NCBI GenBank assembly: GCA_022428005.1
Contig: JAKMDI010000001.1
Location: 1-64,000, forward strand
Source: Flavobacteriaceae bacterium
GTDB lineage: Bacteria; Bacteroidota; Bacteroidia; Flavobacteriales; Flavobacteriaceae
Length of the DNA: 64,000 nucleotides
Direction of reading: 5' to 3'
Shown here: positions 17,708 through 26,434 of the stretch, in pieces
How positions within the stretch are numbered: the stretch's first letter is position 1
Layout: every line of letters begins with the position of its first letter
Made by a program: the position numbers and the translations under genes
Notes under the pieces: model-generated
What the model was told of the DNA's origin: nothing
The model's input: only the letters and a program-made list of their open reading frames with translations
The model's database searches: none

Positions 17708-18438
17708 ATGTTAAAAACTAAGATTTTTCACTTTGCGATATGCCTTTTATTAACTCAGCAGTTTTACGCCCAAAAAAAAGATCCCTTAGAGGGGATTGAT
17801 ATCACCGAGACACTAATGTATTTGGACTGGGCTAAAATGGACTTTTTGATACATTAAATCAGGAGGTAGTATTGGGAAATAATTCAGGAAGGGTAGTTTT
17901 TATGGGCAATTCTATCACACAAGAATGGAAACATTATATGCCAGAAATGTTTGACAACCAAACCTATATCAACAGAGGGATTGGAGGGCAGACAACCCCA
18001 CAGATGCTTTTGCGATTTCGCCAGGATGTGATCGCCCACAAGCCTGAAATTGTTGTGATTCTGGCAGGCACCAATGATATTGCAGGAAACACCCCATTAA
18101 AAGATTTAGAAACAGTAGCAGGATATATTTTTTCTATGGCGGAACTGGCTCATGCCAATGGTATTAAAGTGATAGTCTCGTCTGTAATTCCAGCCGCCGA
18201 CTATCCCTGGAGAAGTGGAAAAAATCCAGACGTTGAGATTCCAAAGCTCAACCAGATGATAAAAGATTATTGTATGGAAAATAACTTTAAATATCTCGAC
18301 TACTTTAGCTCGATGACCGATGGTAAAAATGGGCTTATTGAAAGCTATGGTTACGATGGTGTTCATCCCAATAAGAAAGGTTACGAGATAATGACTGTAA
18401 TGGTTGAGGAAGCCATTCAAGATTTACTTTCCCCATAA
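17708..18438 (+). pseudogene. SGNH/GDSL-type hydrolase with a 1-base frameshift near the N-terminus
   Basis: The reading frame from ATG 17708 gives a signal peptide (ends QFYAQ) and the family's early DWAKMD segment, then runs to a stop at 17857. The main body (GNSIT block I, GGQTTPQML block II, GTNDIA block III, DGVHPNKKGYE block V) is open in the +2 frame to 18438. Adding one T to the T5 tract at 17843-17847 would restore a single 243-residue secreted esterase, with FFDTLNQEVV joining the parts. Either the gene is inactivated or this is a homopolymer sequencing error. A TTG at 17872 could start a signal-less protein, but that is unlikely for this family. Confidence 0.75.
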
Positions 18439-18447
18439 ACCCAACAT

Positions 18448-19134
18448 CTACTGGTATTTCTGGGCGCAGCCTACCACCTTTCTAATTGTATTGAGATCGG
18501 CAATCGGTTCTCCCAATTCTGTTTTTTCTTTTCCCTTCCCAGAAAGGTGAATTTCATCAAATCCTTCTTTAAAAAAAAGGTCACAGTTCTGATCATTAAT
18601 ACCCCCTCCCGGCATGACCACCAATTTTCCTTGGGCAATTTGATTGAGTTTATTGAGCAATTCTATTCCTTGCAAAGCAGTTTGCTGTTGCCCTGAAGTA
18701 AGCACCCGGTTAAACCCTAAATCAATAATTTTTTTTAGGGACTCTTCAGCATGAATAACCCGATCAAAGGCTCTGTGAAACGTTAAATCCATTGATTTTG
18801 CAGTAGCCACCCATTTTTTTAAAACAGGAAGTGGAAGGCTTCGGTCTTCGTTTAAAGCACCGATTACTACACCTTGTACACCCATGGATTGTGCCCATTC
18901 TATTTGTTCCTCAACAGTTTTAATTTCTTCATACGAGTAGGTGAAATTTCCTCTTCGGGGGCGGATCAATACGTGAATCGGCAGGTGAGTGGTCTCGATA
19001 ACTTCTTGGAGAAAAGTTGGGGAAGGGGTTAAACCGTCCTCCATCAGGTGCTCACAGATTTCCAACCTTGAAGCACCACCTTTAATCGCATTTTTCAAAG
19101 ACGGAGTGGAGGTGCAACAAATTTCAACAATCAT
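18448..19134 (-). CDS. cutC: CutC family protein (copper homeostasis protein CutC)
   Basis: 228 residues, TIM-barrel CutC family. The N-terminus VEICCTS, then GASRLEICEHL, the PIHVLIRPRRGNF strand and the MPGGGIN loop are characteristic. Once linked to copper tolerance in E. coli, the family's real biochemical role is not settled. It is cytoplasmic. It is convergent with the SGNH gene (9 bases) and divergent from the NagB-LmbE gene. Confidence 0.9.
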   Translation of the reverse strand: MIVEICCTSTPSLKNAIKGGASRLEICEHLMEDGLTPSPTFLQEVIETTHLPIHVLIRPRRGNFTYSYEEIKTVEEQIEWAQSMGVQGVVIGALNEDRSLPLPVLKKWVATAKSMDLTFHRAFDRVIHAEESLKKIIDLGFNRVLTSGQQQTALQGIELLNKLNQIAQGKLVVMPGGGINDQNCDLFFKEGFDEIHLSGKGKEKTELGEPIADLNTIRKVVGCAQKYQ

Positions 19135-19268
19135 AAAAAAAAAATTTAACAGTAAGTTTAAGAAATTTTAATCACTTCAAAACTTTGTGTCAACCCTCAC
19201 AACTTTTGTATTAATTAAATAGGTTTATATTTACGAGTACAATCTTTTTAAAGTCAAACCGGTATTAA

Positions 19269-21191
19269 ATGAAAGAAAACAATATACAATATCAGTTTCC
19301 AGGTGCATTTGAAGAGCACAGATTTGAAAAACTTCACAATGTAGTCTTTAACGACCCCCTTTCTGGTTCCACTGCTGTAGCAGAGGAGATGGCTACGCTC
19401 ATAAGACAGAAACAATCACAGGGAAAACCCTGTGTATTGGGATTGGCAACGGGATCGTCACCGATAAGTGCTTACAAACACTTGATTAAATTGCACCGTG
19501 AGGAAGGGTTGAGCTTTAAAAATGTGATCACTTTCAACCTCGACGAATACTTCGGTCTGGAACCCTCGGATGTCAACAGTTATCATTTCTTTATGAATGA
19601 AAACCTCTTTGATCATGTGGATATTCCAAAGGAAAATATCAATATTCCCTCCGGAACTACACCCCAGAAAACAGTCAGAGAATACTGCAATTCTTACGAA
19701 AAAAAGATTGCTCAGATGGGCGGTATCGATTTCCAATTATTGGGTATAGGGAGGACGGGTCACGTAGGCTTCAATGAGCCAGGGTCCAATATCAATGCAC
19801 AAACAAGATTGGTGAGCTTGGATTACCTCACCCGCTTTGACGCCTCACCGGCTTTTTATGGTATAGAAAACGTTCCTACCAAAGCCATAACCATGGGGAT
19901 CAAAACCATCCTTTCAGCAAAAAGAATTGTTCTTTTGGCGTGGGGAACCAACAAGAGTGAAATCATTCAAAAAGCTGTTGAAGGAGCAATAACGTCGAAA
20001 ATTCCTACAACCTATCTCCAGAAACATGAGAACACCACCCTTGTTTTAGATCAGCAAGCAGCCTCTAAATTGACGCGTATCAAAGCGCCTTGGATTACTG
20101 GAAATTGTGATTGGAGCGACCCCATTAACCAGTGTAAAGCTGTTTATTGGCTGTGTGAAAAAACCAATAAGTCTATCCTTAAACTCACCGAGGAAGACTA
20201 CAACCAAAATGGGATGTATGAGTTGTTGAATTTAGAGGGAAATTATTATGACCTCAATATAAAAATGTTCAACCGCATTCAAAATACCATAACTGGATGG
20301 CCTGGAGGAAAACCAAAAGCCGATGACAGTAAACGTCCCGAACGTGCCATGCCTGAGAAAAAAAGATGTATTGTTTTTAGCCCACATCCAGATGATGATG
20401 TAATTTCAATGGGAGGTACCTTAGATCGGTTGGTTGCGCAGGGACATGAGGTACATGTGGCCTACCAGACTTCAGGGAATATTGCTGTCTCAAACGATGA
20501 AGCTTTAAAGTACTTTGAAGTAATCAAGGACATGACTGAAAATTACATTGAGAATGAAAGCCTAATGGAGGAGTTGATGCAAAAAAAGAAAAATGCATTG
20601 GATTCATTGGCCTTACGTAAACTAAAGGGAGCAATTAGAAAAAGAGAATCATTGGCGGCTACCCGTTACCTGGGCATTCCAGATGAACAAGTTCATTTCT
20701 TAAACTTACCATTTTATGAAAGTGGAAAAATTCAAAAGAACCCACCCTCCCAAGATGATATAGCCATTACCAATACACTCATCAGCAACATAAAACCACA
20801 TCAATTGTATGCAGCTGGTGACTTATCGGATCCCCATGGAACGCACAGAATCTGCCTGAATATAATTTTTGATTCCCTACAACAGCTCAAGTCCAATTCG
20901 TTTATGCAAGACTGTTGGGTTTGGCTCTACAGAGGTGCTTGGCAAGAATTTGAAGTACACGAAATCGAGATGGCCGTCCCCATGAGTCCGGATCAGGTGG
21001 TGCGCAAGCGTAAAGCCATTTTTTTCCACCAGTCTCAAAAAGACAGTGTGATGTTCCAAGGCAGCGACGATAGAGATTTTTGGGTAAGAGCAGAGGATAG
21101 GAATCGAGAAAGTGCTAAGCGTTATAGAAATTTAGGTCTCTCGGATTACCAAGCCATGGAGTTGTTTCAGCGATATTATTTTTTAGAATAA
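19269..21191 (+). CDS. Glucosamine-6-phosphate deaminase-like domain fused to a PIG-L/LmbE deacetylase domain
   Basis: 640 residues. Residues about 20-270 are a NagB domain with NLDEYFG (Asp92, catalytic base) and GIGRTGHVGFNEPGS, in which the E. coli Asp141 position is Thr163 while His165 and Glu170 of the ring-opening triad remain. Residues about 365-640 are a LmbE/PIG-L zinc deacetylase with HPDDD (373-377) and a DPHGTH ligand segment. The fusion suggests sequential deacetylation and deamination/isomerisation of an amino-sugar derivative. The arrangement recurs in Bacteroidota. There is no signal peptide, so it is cytoplasmic. Confidence 0.85.
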   Translation: MKENNIQYQFPGAFEEHRFEKLHNVVFNDPLSGSTAVAEEMATLIRQKQSQGKPCVLGLATGSSPISAYKHLIKLHREEGLSFKNVITFNLDEYFGLEPSDVNSYHFFMNENLFDHVDIPKENINIPSGTTPQKTVREYCNSYEKKIAQMGGIDFQLLGIGRTGHVGFNEPGSNINAQTRLVSLDYLTRFDASPAFYGIENVPTKAITMGIKTILSAKRIVLLAWGTNKSEIIQKAVEGAITSKIPTTYLQKHENTTLVLDQQAASKLTRIKAPWITGNCDWSDPINQCKAVYWLCEKTNKSILKLTEEDYNQNGMYELLNLEGNYYDLNIKMFNRIQNTITGWPGGKPKADDSKRPERAMPEKKRCIVFSPHPDDDVISMGGTLDRLVAQGHEVHVAYQTSGNIAVSNDEALKYFEVIKDMTENYIENESLMEELMQKKKNALDSLALRKLKGAIRKRESLAATRYLGIPDEQVHFLNLPFYESGKIQKNPPSQDDIAITNTLISNIKPHQLYAAGDLSDPHGTHRICLNIIFDSLQQLKSNSFMQDCWVWLYRGAWQEFEVHEIEMAVPMSPDQVVRKRKAIFFHQSQKDSVMFQGSDDRDFWVRAEDRNRESAKRYRNLGLSDYQAMELFQRYYFLE

Positions 21192-21251
21192 TAGATATTT
21201 AAAATATTAAATTTATATTTATAAAAAGACTAACCCAATAAAATAGTTGTC

Positions 21252-22178
21252 ATGAACAGAAAACATTTTTTATCATTAGCTGGAGTTTCTGCCCTAGGAA
21301 TGGCCATCCCTGCTCCAAGTTTTTCAAACTACAGCAGTTTTAAAAATAAAATTTCCTTGGCCCAGTGGTCAATGAATGGTTCATTTTTTTCTAAAAAAGA
21401 AAACATAATGGATTTTGCACTCCTTGCTGCTTCCATGGGATTTTCGGGTGTAGAATATGTTAATCAATTTTTCTTTGACACCCTAAAAAACGGAACTACC
21501 TCCAGCAAAAATGTCAACAAACTTGCAAGAGAGCTCAATATGCGCGCAAATGACAATGAGGTGTCAAATGTTTTGATCATGTTAGACGAAGAGGGAAGTC
21601 TTTCCCACGAATCAAATGCTGAAATAACCAAGGCCATTGAGCAACACAAAAAATGGGTGGAATTAGCAGCCGAATTAGGGTGCGAGTCAGTTAGGGTTAA
21701 TTTATCTGGTACCAGAGATGAAAAGATTTGGATTGATCAGTCTGTAGTCGGCCTTACTGGATTATGTGAGTTTGCAAAACCCATGGGGATCAATGTTATT
21801 GTAGAGAATCACGGTTGTCTTTCCTCCAATGCTGGACTATTGGCCCAAGTGATGAAACAGACCAATTTGGACAACTGTGGAACGCTTCCTGACTTTGGTA
21901 ACTTTTGTCTTGCCTGGGGCAGTAAAGACGGTTGCAAAGCTCGGTACGATATGTACAAAGGGGTAGCCGAATTGATGCCTTATGCCAAATCCGTAAGCGC
22001 CAAAGCTTATGATTTTGATAAAAATGGAAATGAAACAAAAATAGACTACGCCAAAATGATGCAAATTGTCAAAAACAACAATTACAAGGGATATATTGGA
22101 GTGGAATATGAAGGAAGTCGTTTGAGTGAAAAAGAGGGGATTTTAGCTACTAAAAACCTAATTCAAAAATTCATTTAA
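21252..22178 (+). CDS. Sugar phosphate isomerase/epimerase-like TIM barrel, exported
   Basis: 308 residues with an N-terminal export signal (MNRKHFLSLAGVSALGMAIP, a Tat-like pattern with RK instead of RR). The rest is an AP-endonuclease/xylose-isomerase-type TIM barrel: ISLAQWSM, GFSGVEYVNQFF, VIVENHG, LPDFGNF, and a final YIGVEYEGSRLSE, with Glu, Asp, His and Glu in the places expected of the metal site. It follows the NagB-LmbE gene by 60 bases. The substrate is unknown. Confidence 0.8.
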   Translation: MNRKHFLSLAGVSALGMAIPAPSFSNYSSFKNKISLAQWSMNGSFFSKKENIMDFALLAASMGFSGVEYVNQFFFDTLKNGTTSSKNVNKLARELNMRANDNEVSNVLIMLDEEGSLSHESNAEITKAIEQHKKWVELAAELGCESVRVNLSGTRDEKIWIDQSVVGLTGLCEFAKPMGINVIVENHGCLSSNAGLLAQVMKQTNLDNCGTLPDFGNFCLAWGSKDGCKARYDMYKGVAELMPYAKSVSAKAYDFDKNGNETKIDYAKMMQIVKNNNYKGYIGVEYEGSRLSEKEGILATKNLIQKFI

Positions 22179-22232
22179 TTTTAAACAGAATTTATATTGG
22201 GTAAAAGTTACTGGCAGCATTCTGTCAGCGCG

Positions 22233-22826
22233 TTATAAAGGCTTGATGTTTAGGTTTTTCCACTTAACTTTTATACCGCCTCCGTCGTGGATTTGAAGTG
22301 CTATTGACCCTTTTCCCTTACCTATTTTCTCGTCCTGAATAGAAATCATTTTTGTGCCATTGAGCCAAGTAGTAACTTGGTCGCCGACCACTTTAATTTT
22401 CATCTTATTCCAATCTCCCATTTTTAGCACTTTGTCTTTTTTCGGTTCAGGCTTGATAAGCCAACCCCTGCCATAAGATTCATAGACCCCGCCGCTGTCA
22501 TTCCCAGGAGGCGCCACCTCAACTTGCCACCCACTGATTTTTGTGCCTTCCAGGGTGGATCTAAAAAATACCCCACTGTTCCCATTGTCTTCCTGTTTGA
22601 ACTCTAAAGTCAAAATAAAATCATCGTAATATTCTTCAGTAGACAGATAGCCATATTTTTGGTCAGGGCCACTCTCGCATACCAATAAGCCGTCTTCAAC
22701 ATACCACAGTTCAGTGCCGTGGATATTCCAACCACTCAGATCTATACCGTTAAAGAGAGATTCTTTTTGGGCTGTTACAGTAGAAAAAAGCAGTACAAAA
22801 AAAACAGAAATAGATATTTTTTTCAT
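22233..22826 (-). CDS. DUF1080 (3-keto-disaccharide hydrolase-like) secreted protein
   Basis: 197 residues with a signal peptide (to about 20) and a single DUF1080 lectin-like β-sandwich: LFNGIDLSGWNIHG at the start, DFILTLEFKQEDNGNSGVFFR, and W-N-M-K-I-K-V near the end. Family members include 3-keto-glucoside hydrolases/lyases and binding domains. It is convergent with the TIM-barrel gene. It is one of three DUF1080 domains in the window. Confidence 0.88.
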   Translation of the reverse strand: MKKISISVFFVLLFSTVTAQKESLFNGIDLSGWNIHGTELWYVEDGLLVCESGPDQKYGYLSTEEYYDDFILTLEFKQEDNGNSGVFFRSTLEGTKISGWQVEVAPPGNDSGGVYESYGRGWLIKPEPKKDKVLKMGDWNKMKIKVVGDQVTTWLNGTKMISIQDEKIGKGKGSIALQIHDGGGIKVKWKNLNIKPL

Positions 22827-23017
22827 TTTAAATGATGTTTAAGTCAGTAATATAGCCATTTTTTTTGATCTGGATTAAGGCGGTGGGGAAGGCTAAAAAA
22901 GATAAATAGTGACTTTGATTGTTGGTCTAAAATATAAACAAGGCCCAAAAGATGGGTGATGGGATTTAAAATCTGCTACTTACCTGTCGCATTGGAATAT
23001 CCAATACAGCTATTGAG
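22827..23017. other. Non-coding spacer downstream of the tRNA
   Basis: No ORF is supported. It holds a short perfect hairpin ATTGGA/TCCAAT with a 3-base loop (22991-23005) a few bases after the tRNA-Met 3' end on the minus strand. There is no T tract, so it may be a processing or weak termination structure. The 118 bases on the other side of the tRNA (23092-23209) only show AT-rich promoter-like sequence for the gene at 23210. Confidence 0.4.
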
Positions 23018-23091
23018 TAGCGAGAGGGAGACTTGAACTCCCGACCTCCGGGTTATGAATCCGACGCTCTAACCGGCTGAGCTACCTCGCC
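23018..23091 (-). tRNA. tRNA with CAT anticodon (Met, elongator type)
   Basis: A 74-base cloverleaf on the minus strand. The acceptor stem pairs GGCGAGG with TCTCGCT (two G-U pairs), the D arm has AGCTCAGCCGGTTAGAGC, the anticodon loop is TTCATAA with CAT at 23055-23057, and the T arm is GGGAG-TTCAAGT-CTCCC. CCA is not encoded; CTC follows the discriminator A. Elongator Met is most likely, since the first acceptor pair is a G-U rather than the unpaired position of initiator tRNA; Ile2 with a lysidine-modified CAT cannot be fully excluded. Confidence 0.9.
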
Positions 23092-23209
23092 ATTTTGATG
23101 CGCAAATATAATAACTAAAATTTTTAGGAACCCTCTGACATTTAAAAAAATAAGAACTTTAGATTTTACCTATGTTTTTTTTATATATATTACAAACAAA
23201 ACAGCTTGA

Positions 23210-23602
23210 ATGAGTAAAAAGACTTTCTTTTCCGTTGAGTACGATTTTCACGCCTCCCCTCAGTTGCTATTTCAGTATCTGTCCACTCCCTCTGGTTTAT
23301 CAGAGTGGTTTGCCGATAACGTCAATTCCAGGGGTGAAATTTTTGACTTTATATGGGACGATAGTGAGGAGCAAGCCAAATTGATCCAAAAGAAAACAAA
23401 TGAAAGAATTCGATTCCAATGGGTAAATGGAGAATCGGATCAAACAGATTATTATTTTGAGTTTAAAATTGAGGTTGATGAGATCACTAAGGACGTTTCT
23501 CTGGTGATTTCAGATTATGCTGACGATGATGAAGTTGACGAATCAAAGCTATTGTGGGATAACTTAGTTGCTGATCTCAAACAAGTACTCGGGTCTTCCT
23601 AA
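23210..23602 (+). CDS. START-like/AHSA1 domain protein
   Basis: 130 residues forming one helix-grip fold: ASPQLLFQYLSTPSGLSEWFAD, a middle β-sheet (IRFQWVNGES), and the C-terminal helix DNLVADLKQVL. It resembles the Bacteroidota START-like family related to activator-of-Hsp90 proteins. The likely role is binding a small hydrophobic ligand, but none is known. It has no signal peptide. The aminotransferase-like gene follows 12 bases later. Confidence 0.82.
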   Translation: MSKKTFFSVEYDFHASPQLLFQYLSTPSGLSEWFADNVNSRGEIFDFIWDDSEEQAKLIQKKTNERIRFQWVNGESDQTDYYFEFKIEVDEITKDVSLVISDYADDDEVDESKLLWDNLVADLKQVLGSS

Positions 23603-23614
23603 ATTACTTCTTTA

Positions 23615-24451
23615 ATGATTAATTTTGATGGTCATTGTTATTCAAATTTCAATGATGTTCCACAGGGATTGCTTTCTCGTTTGACACAGCTTCCAGTTCA
23701 TACCCAACACTTGCTCTCTTTTAAAGGCAAGATTTCATTACTTGAAGCCCAATATTTCTCGATAATGGCAGCGCTCAGAAGGTATAGGGTTGATATTCCC
23801 ATGCATTATTCTTTGACCTATTTTCAGGAGCAGGCGGTTGCCCTTCAAAAATACACCCAAGATTTATATGATTTTCAGGGTATTAGTATCAAATTTTACA
23901 GAAAAGAAAAACCAAGCTTGGATACCATTATTACGCCCATTTGTTTTGTATTGCAATTTCAAAATGTACCGTGGAATACTGTGGAGACTAATAATTTGAC
24001 CTTGTATAAAGATCATTACATTGGCGCTGCTGCCTACTCTAATCTTTTTCAAACCAATGCCGCTCTGAGAAACCTCAGTCAAGTGTTTGCCTATGAAAAT
24101 GGATTTGGAGCTGCTTTGTTACTGAATCACCACAAACGCCTTGCGGACAGTTCAAACGGTGCTGTTTTTTTAGTAAATAAGGAAAATATTCAAACTCCAG
24201 CGCTTCCAGAAGGTGCTCAAAACACGGTGATAAGAAAGTATCTTATTGATTTTATCGCAAAAGAAAGTAAATTGGAAATAGTCGAGGACGAAATACCTAC
24301 TTTCTCAGTTCAGCAAGCCCACGAAATATTTTTGCTTTCAGAGGAATACGGCTGGACTCAAATCGAGCAATTCAGAAAAAAGAAATTTGATTCAGCAGTT
24401 TCCGAACCCCTTCGCCTTAAATTTACAGACCAACTGGTGAATCAGTTGTGA
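23615..24451 (+). CDS. Class IV aminotransferase-like protein lacking the catalytic lysine
   Basis: 278 residues with the fold-type IV PLP layout (as in 4-amino-4-deoxychorismate lyase and branched-chain aminotransferase): N-terminal domain with MINFDG, then GAALLLNHHKRLADSSNGAVFLV and TPALPEGAQNTVIRK in the C-terminal half. The usual catalytic lysine motif (K-T-x-N) here reads FQTNAAL, with Gln146 (codon CAA, 24050-24052) instead of Lys, and the E-x-x-x-x-N motif is degenerate (ADSSNG). It may have lost transaminase activity. Its 3' end overlaps the convergent YqgE gene by 10 bases. Confidence 0.78.
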   Translation: MINFDGHCYSNFNDVPQGLLSRLTQLPVHTQHLLSFKGKISLLEAQYFSIMAALRRYRVDIPMHYSLTYFQEQAVALQKYTQDLYDFQGISIKFYRKEKPSLDTIITPICFVLQFQNVPWNTVETNNLTLYKDHYIGAAAYSNLFQTNAALRNLSQVFAYENGFGAALLLNHHKRLADSSNGAVFLVNKENIQTPALPEGAQNTVIRKYLIDFIAKESKLEIVEDEIPTFSVQQAHEIFLLSEEYGWTQIEQFRKKKFDSAVSEPLRLKFTDQLVNQL

Positions 24452-24987
24452 TGGGGATTCTCGGGGGTATTGGACCAAACTAAATATTTACCGCCCAGGG
24501 CAATCATCTGATCTTTCCACAGTTCTTGTGTATTGTGAGACAAAATTTGACTTTCGAAAGCGTTATCAACAACTATCCATGAATGGGCGCCAATTTCTTG
24601 CTGTAATTGGTCTTCAGACCAGCCAGAATACCCCAAGAAGAACCGAATGTCCTTTGTGCTTAGAACTCCCTCGTTGACCAGTGCGATTACTTTTTCGAAT
24701 TCTCCTCCCCAAAAGAGTTTATCATCTATTTTAAGACTCCCCGGAATCAAATGACCTGCATTGTGAATAAAAAAGAGGTTGTCTTGATCCACTGGTCCTC
24801 CATAGAACAGCGGAAAGTCTCTTTTTATATCTGTCAATACATCGCTGATGTTGTAGTTAAGAGGTTTGTTGATAATAAATCCTAACAGTCCAGAATCTTT
24901 GTGCTCAGCCATGATGACAATAGACCTATGAAAATTTTGGTCACCGTATACTGAGGGTTCGGCGATAAGAAGTTTTCCTGATTCCAT
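24442..24987 (-). CDS. YqgE/AlgH family protein
   Basis: 181 residues. The N-terminus KLLIAEPSVYGDQNFHRSIV and the GLLGFIINKPL strand are signatures of the YqgE/AlgH (DUF179) family, with LFYGGPVDQDNLFFIH and GYSGWSEDQLQQEI also in place. The family has a compact β-rich fold. Its function is unknown; the AlgH name comes from an alginate-regulation phenotype in Pseudomonas. It sits alone before HU. Confidence 0.9.
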   Translation of the reverse strand: MESGKLLIAEPSVYGDQNFHRSIVIMAEHKDSGLLGFIINKPLNYNISDVLTDIKRDFPLFYGGPVDQDNLFFIHNAGHLIPGSLKIDDKLFWGGEFEKVIALVNEGVLSTKDIRFFLGYSGWSEDQLQQEIGAHSWIVVDNAFESQILSHNTQELWKDQMIALGGKYLVWSNTPENPHHN

Positions 24988-25042
24988 TTTACTTTTATTG
25001 AATCATTTAATTTAGTCAATAATTTAATTTTTCCCAAAAAAA

Positions 25043-25065
25043 AAAGCCTCCCAATGGGAAGCTTT
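25043..25065 (-). terminator. Terminator after the HU gene
   Basis: A stem AAAGCCTCCC (25043-25052) / GGGAAGCTTT (25056-25065) with a 3-base loop and one mismatch; on the minus strand it is followed by about ten T residues (25036-25045 read on the complement). It lies 20 bases after the HU stop codon. Confidence 0.85.
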
Positions 25066-25085
25066 AATTCTTTGGTTTCTTCAAT

Positions 25086-25358
25086 TTAGTTGACTGAACC
25101 TGACAATTCTGCTCCAGCCTTAAATTTTACAACATTTTTTGCTGCAATTTTGATGGTAGCACCAGTTTGAGGATTTCTTCCGTCTCTGGCAGCTCTTTTA
25201 GAAACAGACCAAGATCCAAATCCAACGAGAGAAACGCGTCCTCCGCTTTTTAGAGTGCTTCCTACACTACCAATAAGTGATTCTAACGCTGCTTTTGCAG
25301 CTGCTTTGGAGATGCCAGCATCAGCTGCCATTGCATCAATTAATTCTGATTTATTCAT
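25086..25358 (-). CDS. HU family DNA-binding protein
   Basis: 90 residues. MNKSELIDAMAADAGISKAA starts the helical dimerisation part; VSLVGFGSWSVSKRAARDGR and NPQTGATIKI form the β-arm with the Pro that intercalates into DNA; it ends in the usual AAKNVVKFKAG segment. It is a nucleoid-associated architectural protein. The start is ATG 25358 and not the upstream frame start at 25409, as MNKSEL is the canonical N-terminus. It has its own promoter (25388-25417) and terminator. Confidence 0.95.
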   Translation of the reverse strand: MNKSELIDAMAADAGISKAAAKAALESLIGSVGSTLKSGGRVSLVGFGSWSVSKRAARDGRNPQTGATIKIAAKNVVKFKAGAELSGSVN

Positions 25359-25387
25359 AATCTTAAAAGGGTTATATATTAGATTAA

Positions 25388-25417
25388 CAAATTTATACGC
25401 TTTAACCACAGACCAAA
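25388..25417 (-). promoter_or_regulatory. Promoter of the HU gene
   Basis: Read on the minus strand, TTTG (25417-25414) and TAAATTTG (25395-25388) are separated by 18 bases. This fits the Bacteroidota housekeeping promoter (TTG at -33, TAnnTTTG at -7). The start codon is about 30 bases downstream. Confidence 0.6.
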
Positions 25418-25489
25418 GAAAAATCCCCTCAAATCCCCATTATTGTTAATAAAATGCAGCATTTGTTGATAATGCAGGCACCAATCATA

Positions 25490-26434
25490 TCATTCAACCC
25501 GTATTTGGTCTGAAAATTCTCTCCCGTTAAGAATATCCTTGGCTTCCAATATTTTTTTATTGGGAAACTGCAACAATTCACAATCGATAAAACCTTCCCT
25601 ATGAGCAATTAAAATTTTACGATCCTCTATAATGACTTGTTTTGGTTCAAAACGGTGCGCTGCTTTGACCATTTCTGTTTGGAAAATTTTAATGACAAAT
25701 TCCTTTTGATCATCAATCCATTTTGATTTTGCCCCAGGATAAGGTGACAGTCCTCTTACTTTAGCATTGATGTGTTCCAACGAAAGATCCCAGTCAATAA
25801 ACGTATTCTGCTGATTCAGCTTGGGTGCTATTTTCAAAGGCGTATTTTCTTTTTGTAAACTTGGAGTTATTTTATCTGTAAAAATCCCCTCTATTGTTTT
25901 GCAGACCAAATCACTTCCCTTTAATGCCAATTTATCGTGGAGGCTACCTGCTGTTTCATTCTTGTCAATAGCTATTTTTTCTTGTAATAATATTGCACCG
26001 GTATCTATTTCCTCATTGATAAAAAATGTAGTAATACCTGTTTGTCTTTCCAGATTGATGATTGCCCAATTAATGGGAGCAGCACCCCTATAGTGGGGCA
26101 GGAGTGAAGCGTGTAAGTTAAATGTCCCCTGAGGCGGAATGGACCAAACTTCTTTGGGTAACATTCGAAAAGCAACTACAATCATCAAATCGGGGGCATA
26201 TGCTTTAAGCGCATCAATAAACAATGGATCCTTGAGATTGGTAGGCTGCAATAAAGGGAGTTTGTGTTGTTCTGAAAATTCTTTTACAGCAGATTTGCGA
26301 AGCTGCCGTCCCCTGCCTGAAGGTTTGTCAGGAGCTGTGACCACTGCAATCACTTTAAAATTTTCGGTCACTATTTTTTTTAAACAATGGACAGCGAATG
26401 CTGGGGTACCAAAAAAAATAATGTTTCGACTCAT
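25490..26434 (-). CDS. fmt: Methionyl-tRNA formyltransferase
   Basis: 314 residues. The N-terminal formyltransferase domain has IIFFGTPAFAVHCL and the catalytic NLHASLLPHYRGAAPINWAI (Asn, His) with the following Asp in EEIDTGAIL; the C-terminal domain carries LSPYPGAKS. It formylates initiator Met-tRNA using 10-formyl-tetrahydrofolate. Its ATG overlaps the recQ stop by 4 bases, so it is coupled to recQ. Confidence 0.95.
   Translation of the reverse strand: MSRNIIFFGTPAFAVHCLKKIVTENFKVIAVVTAPDKPSGRGRQLRKSAVKEFSEQHKLPLLQPTNLKDPLFIDALKAYAPDLMIVVAFRMLPKEVWSIPPQGTFNLHASLLPHYRGAAPINWAIINLERQTGITTFFINEEIDTGAILLQEKIAIDKNETAGSLHDKLALKGSDLVCKTIEGIFTDKITPSLQKENTPLKIAPKLNQQNTFIDWDLSLEHINAKVRGLSPYPGAKSKWIDDQKEFVIKIFQTEMVKAAHRFEPKQVIIEDRKILIAHREGFIDCELLQFPNKKILEAKDILNGREFSDQIRVE

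Noticed and set aside
19204-19233. Promoter for the NagB-LmbE gene (TTTTG and TATATTTA)
   Set aside because: The -7 box has a mismatch and the 17-base spacing is short of the usual 19 or so; too weak to list as a feature.
22991-23005. ATTGGA/TCCAAT hairpin as tRNA terminator
   Set aside because: The stem is only 6 bp and no T tract follows on the minus strand, so termination is not supported.
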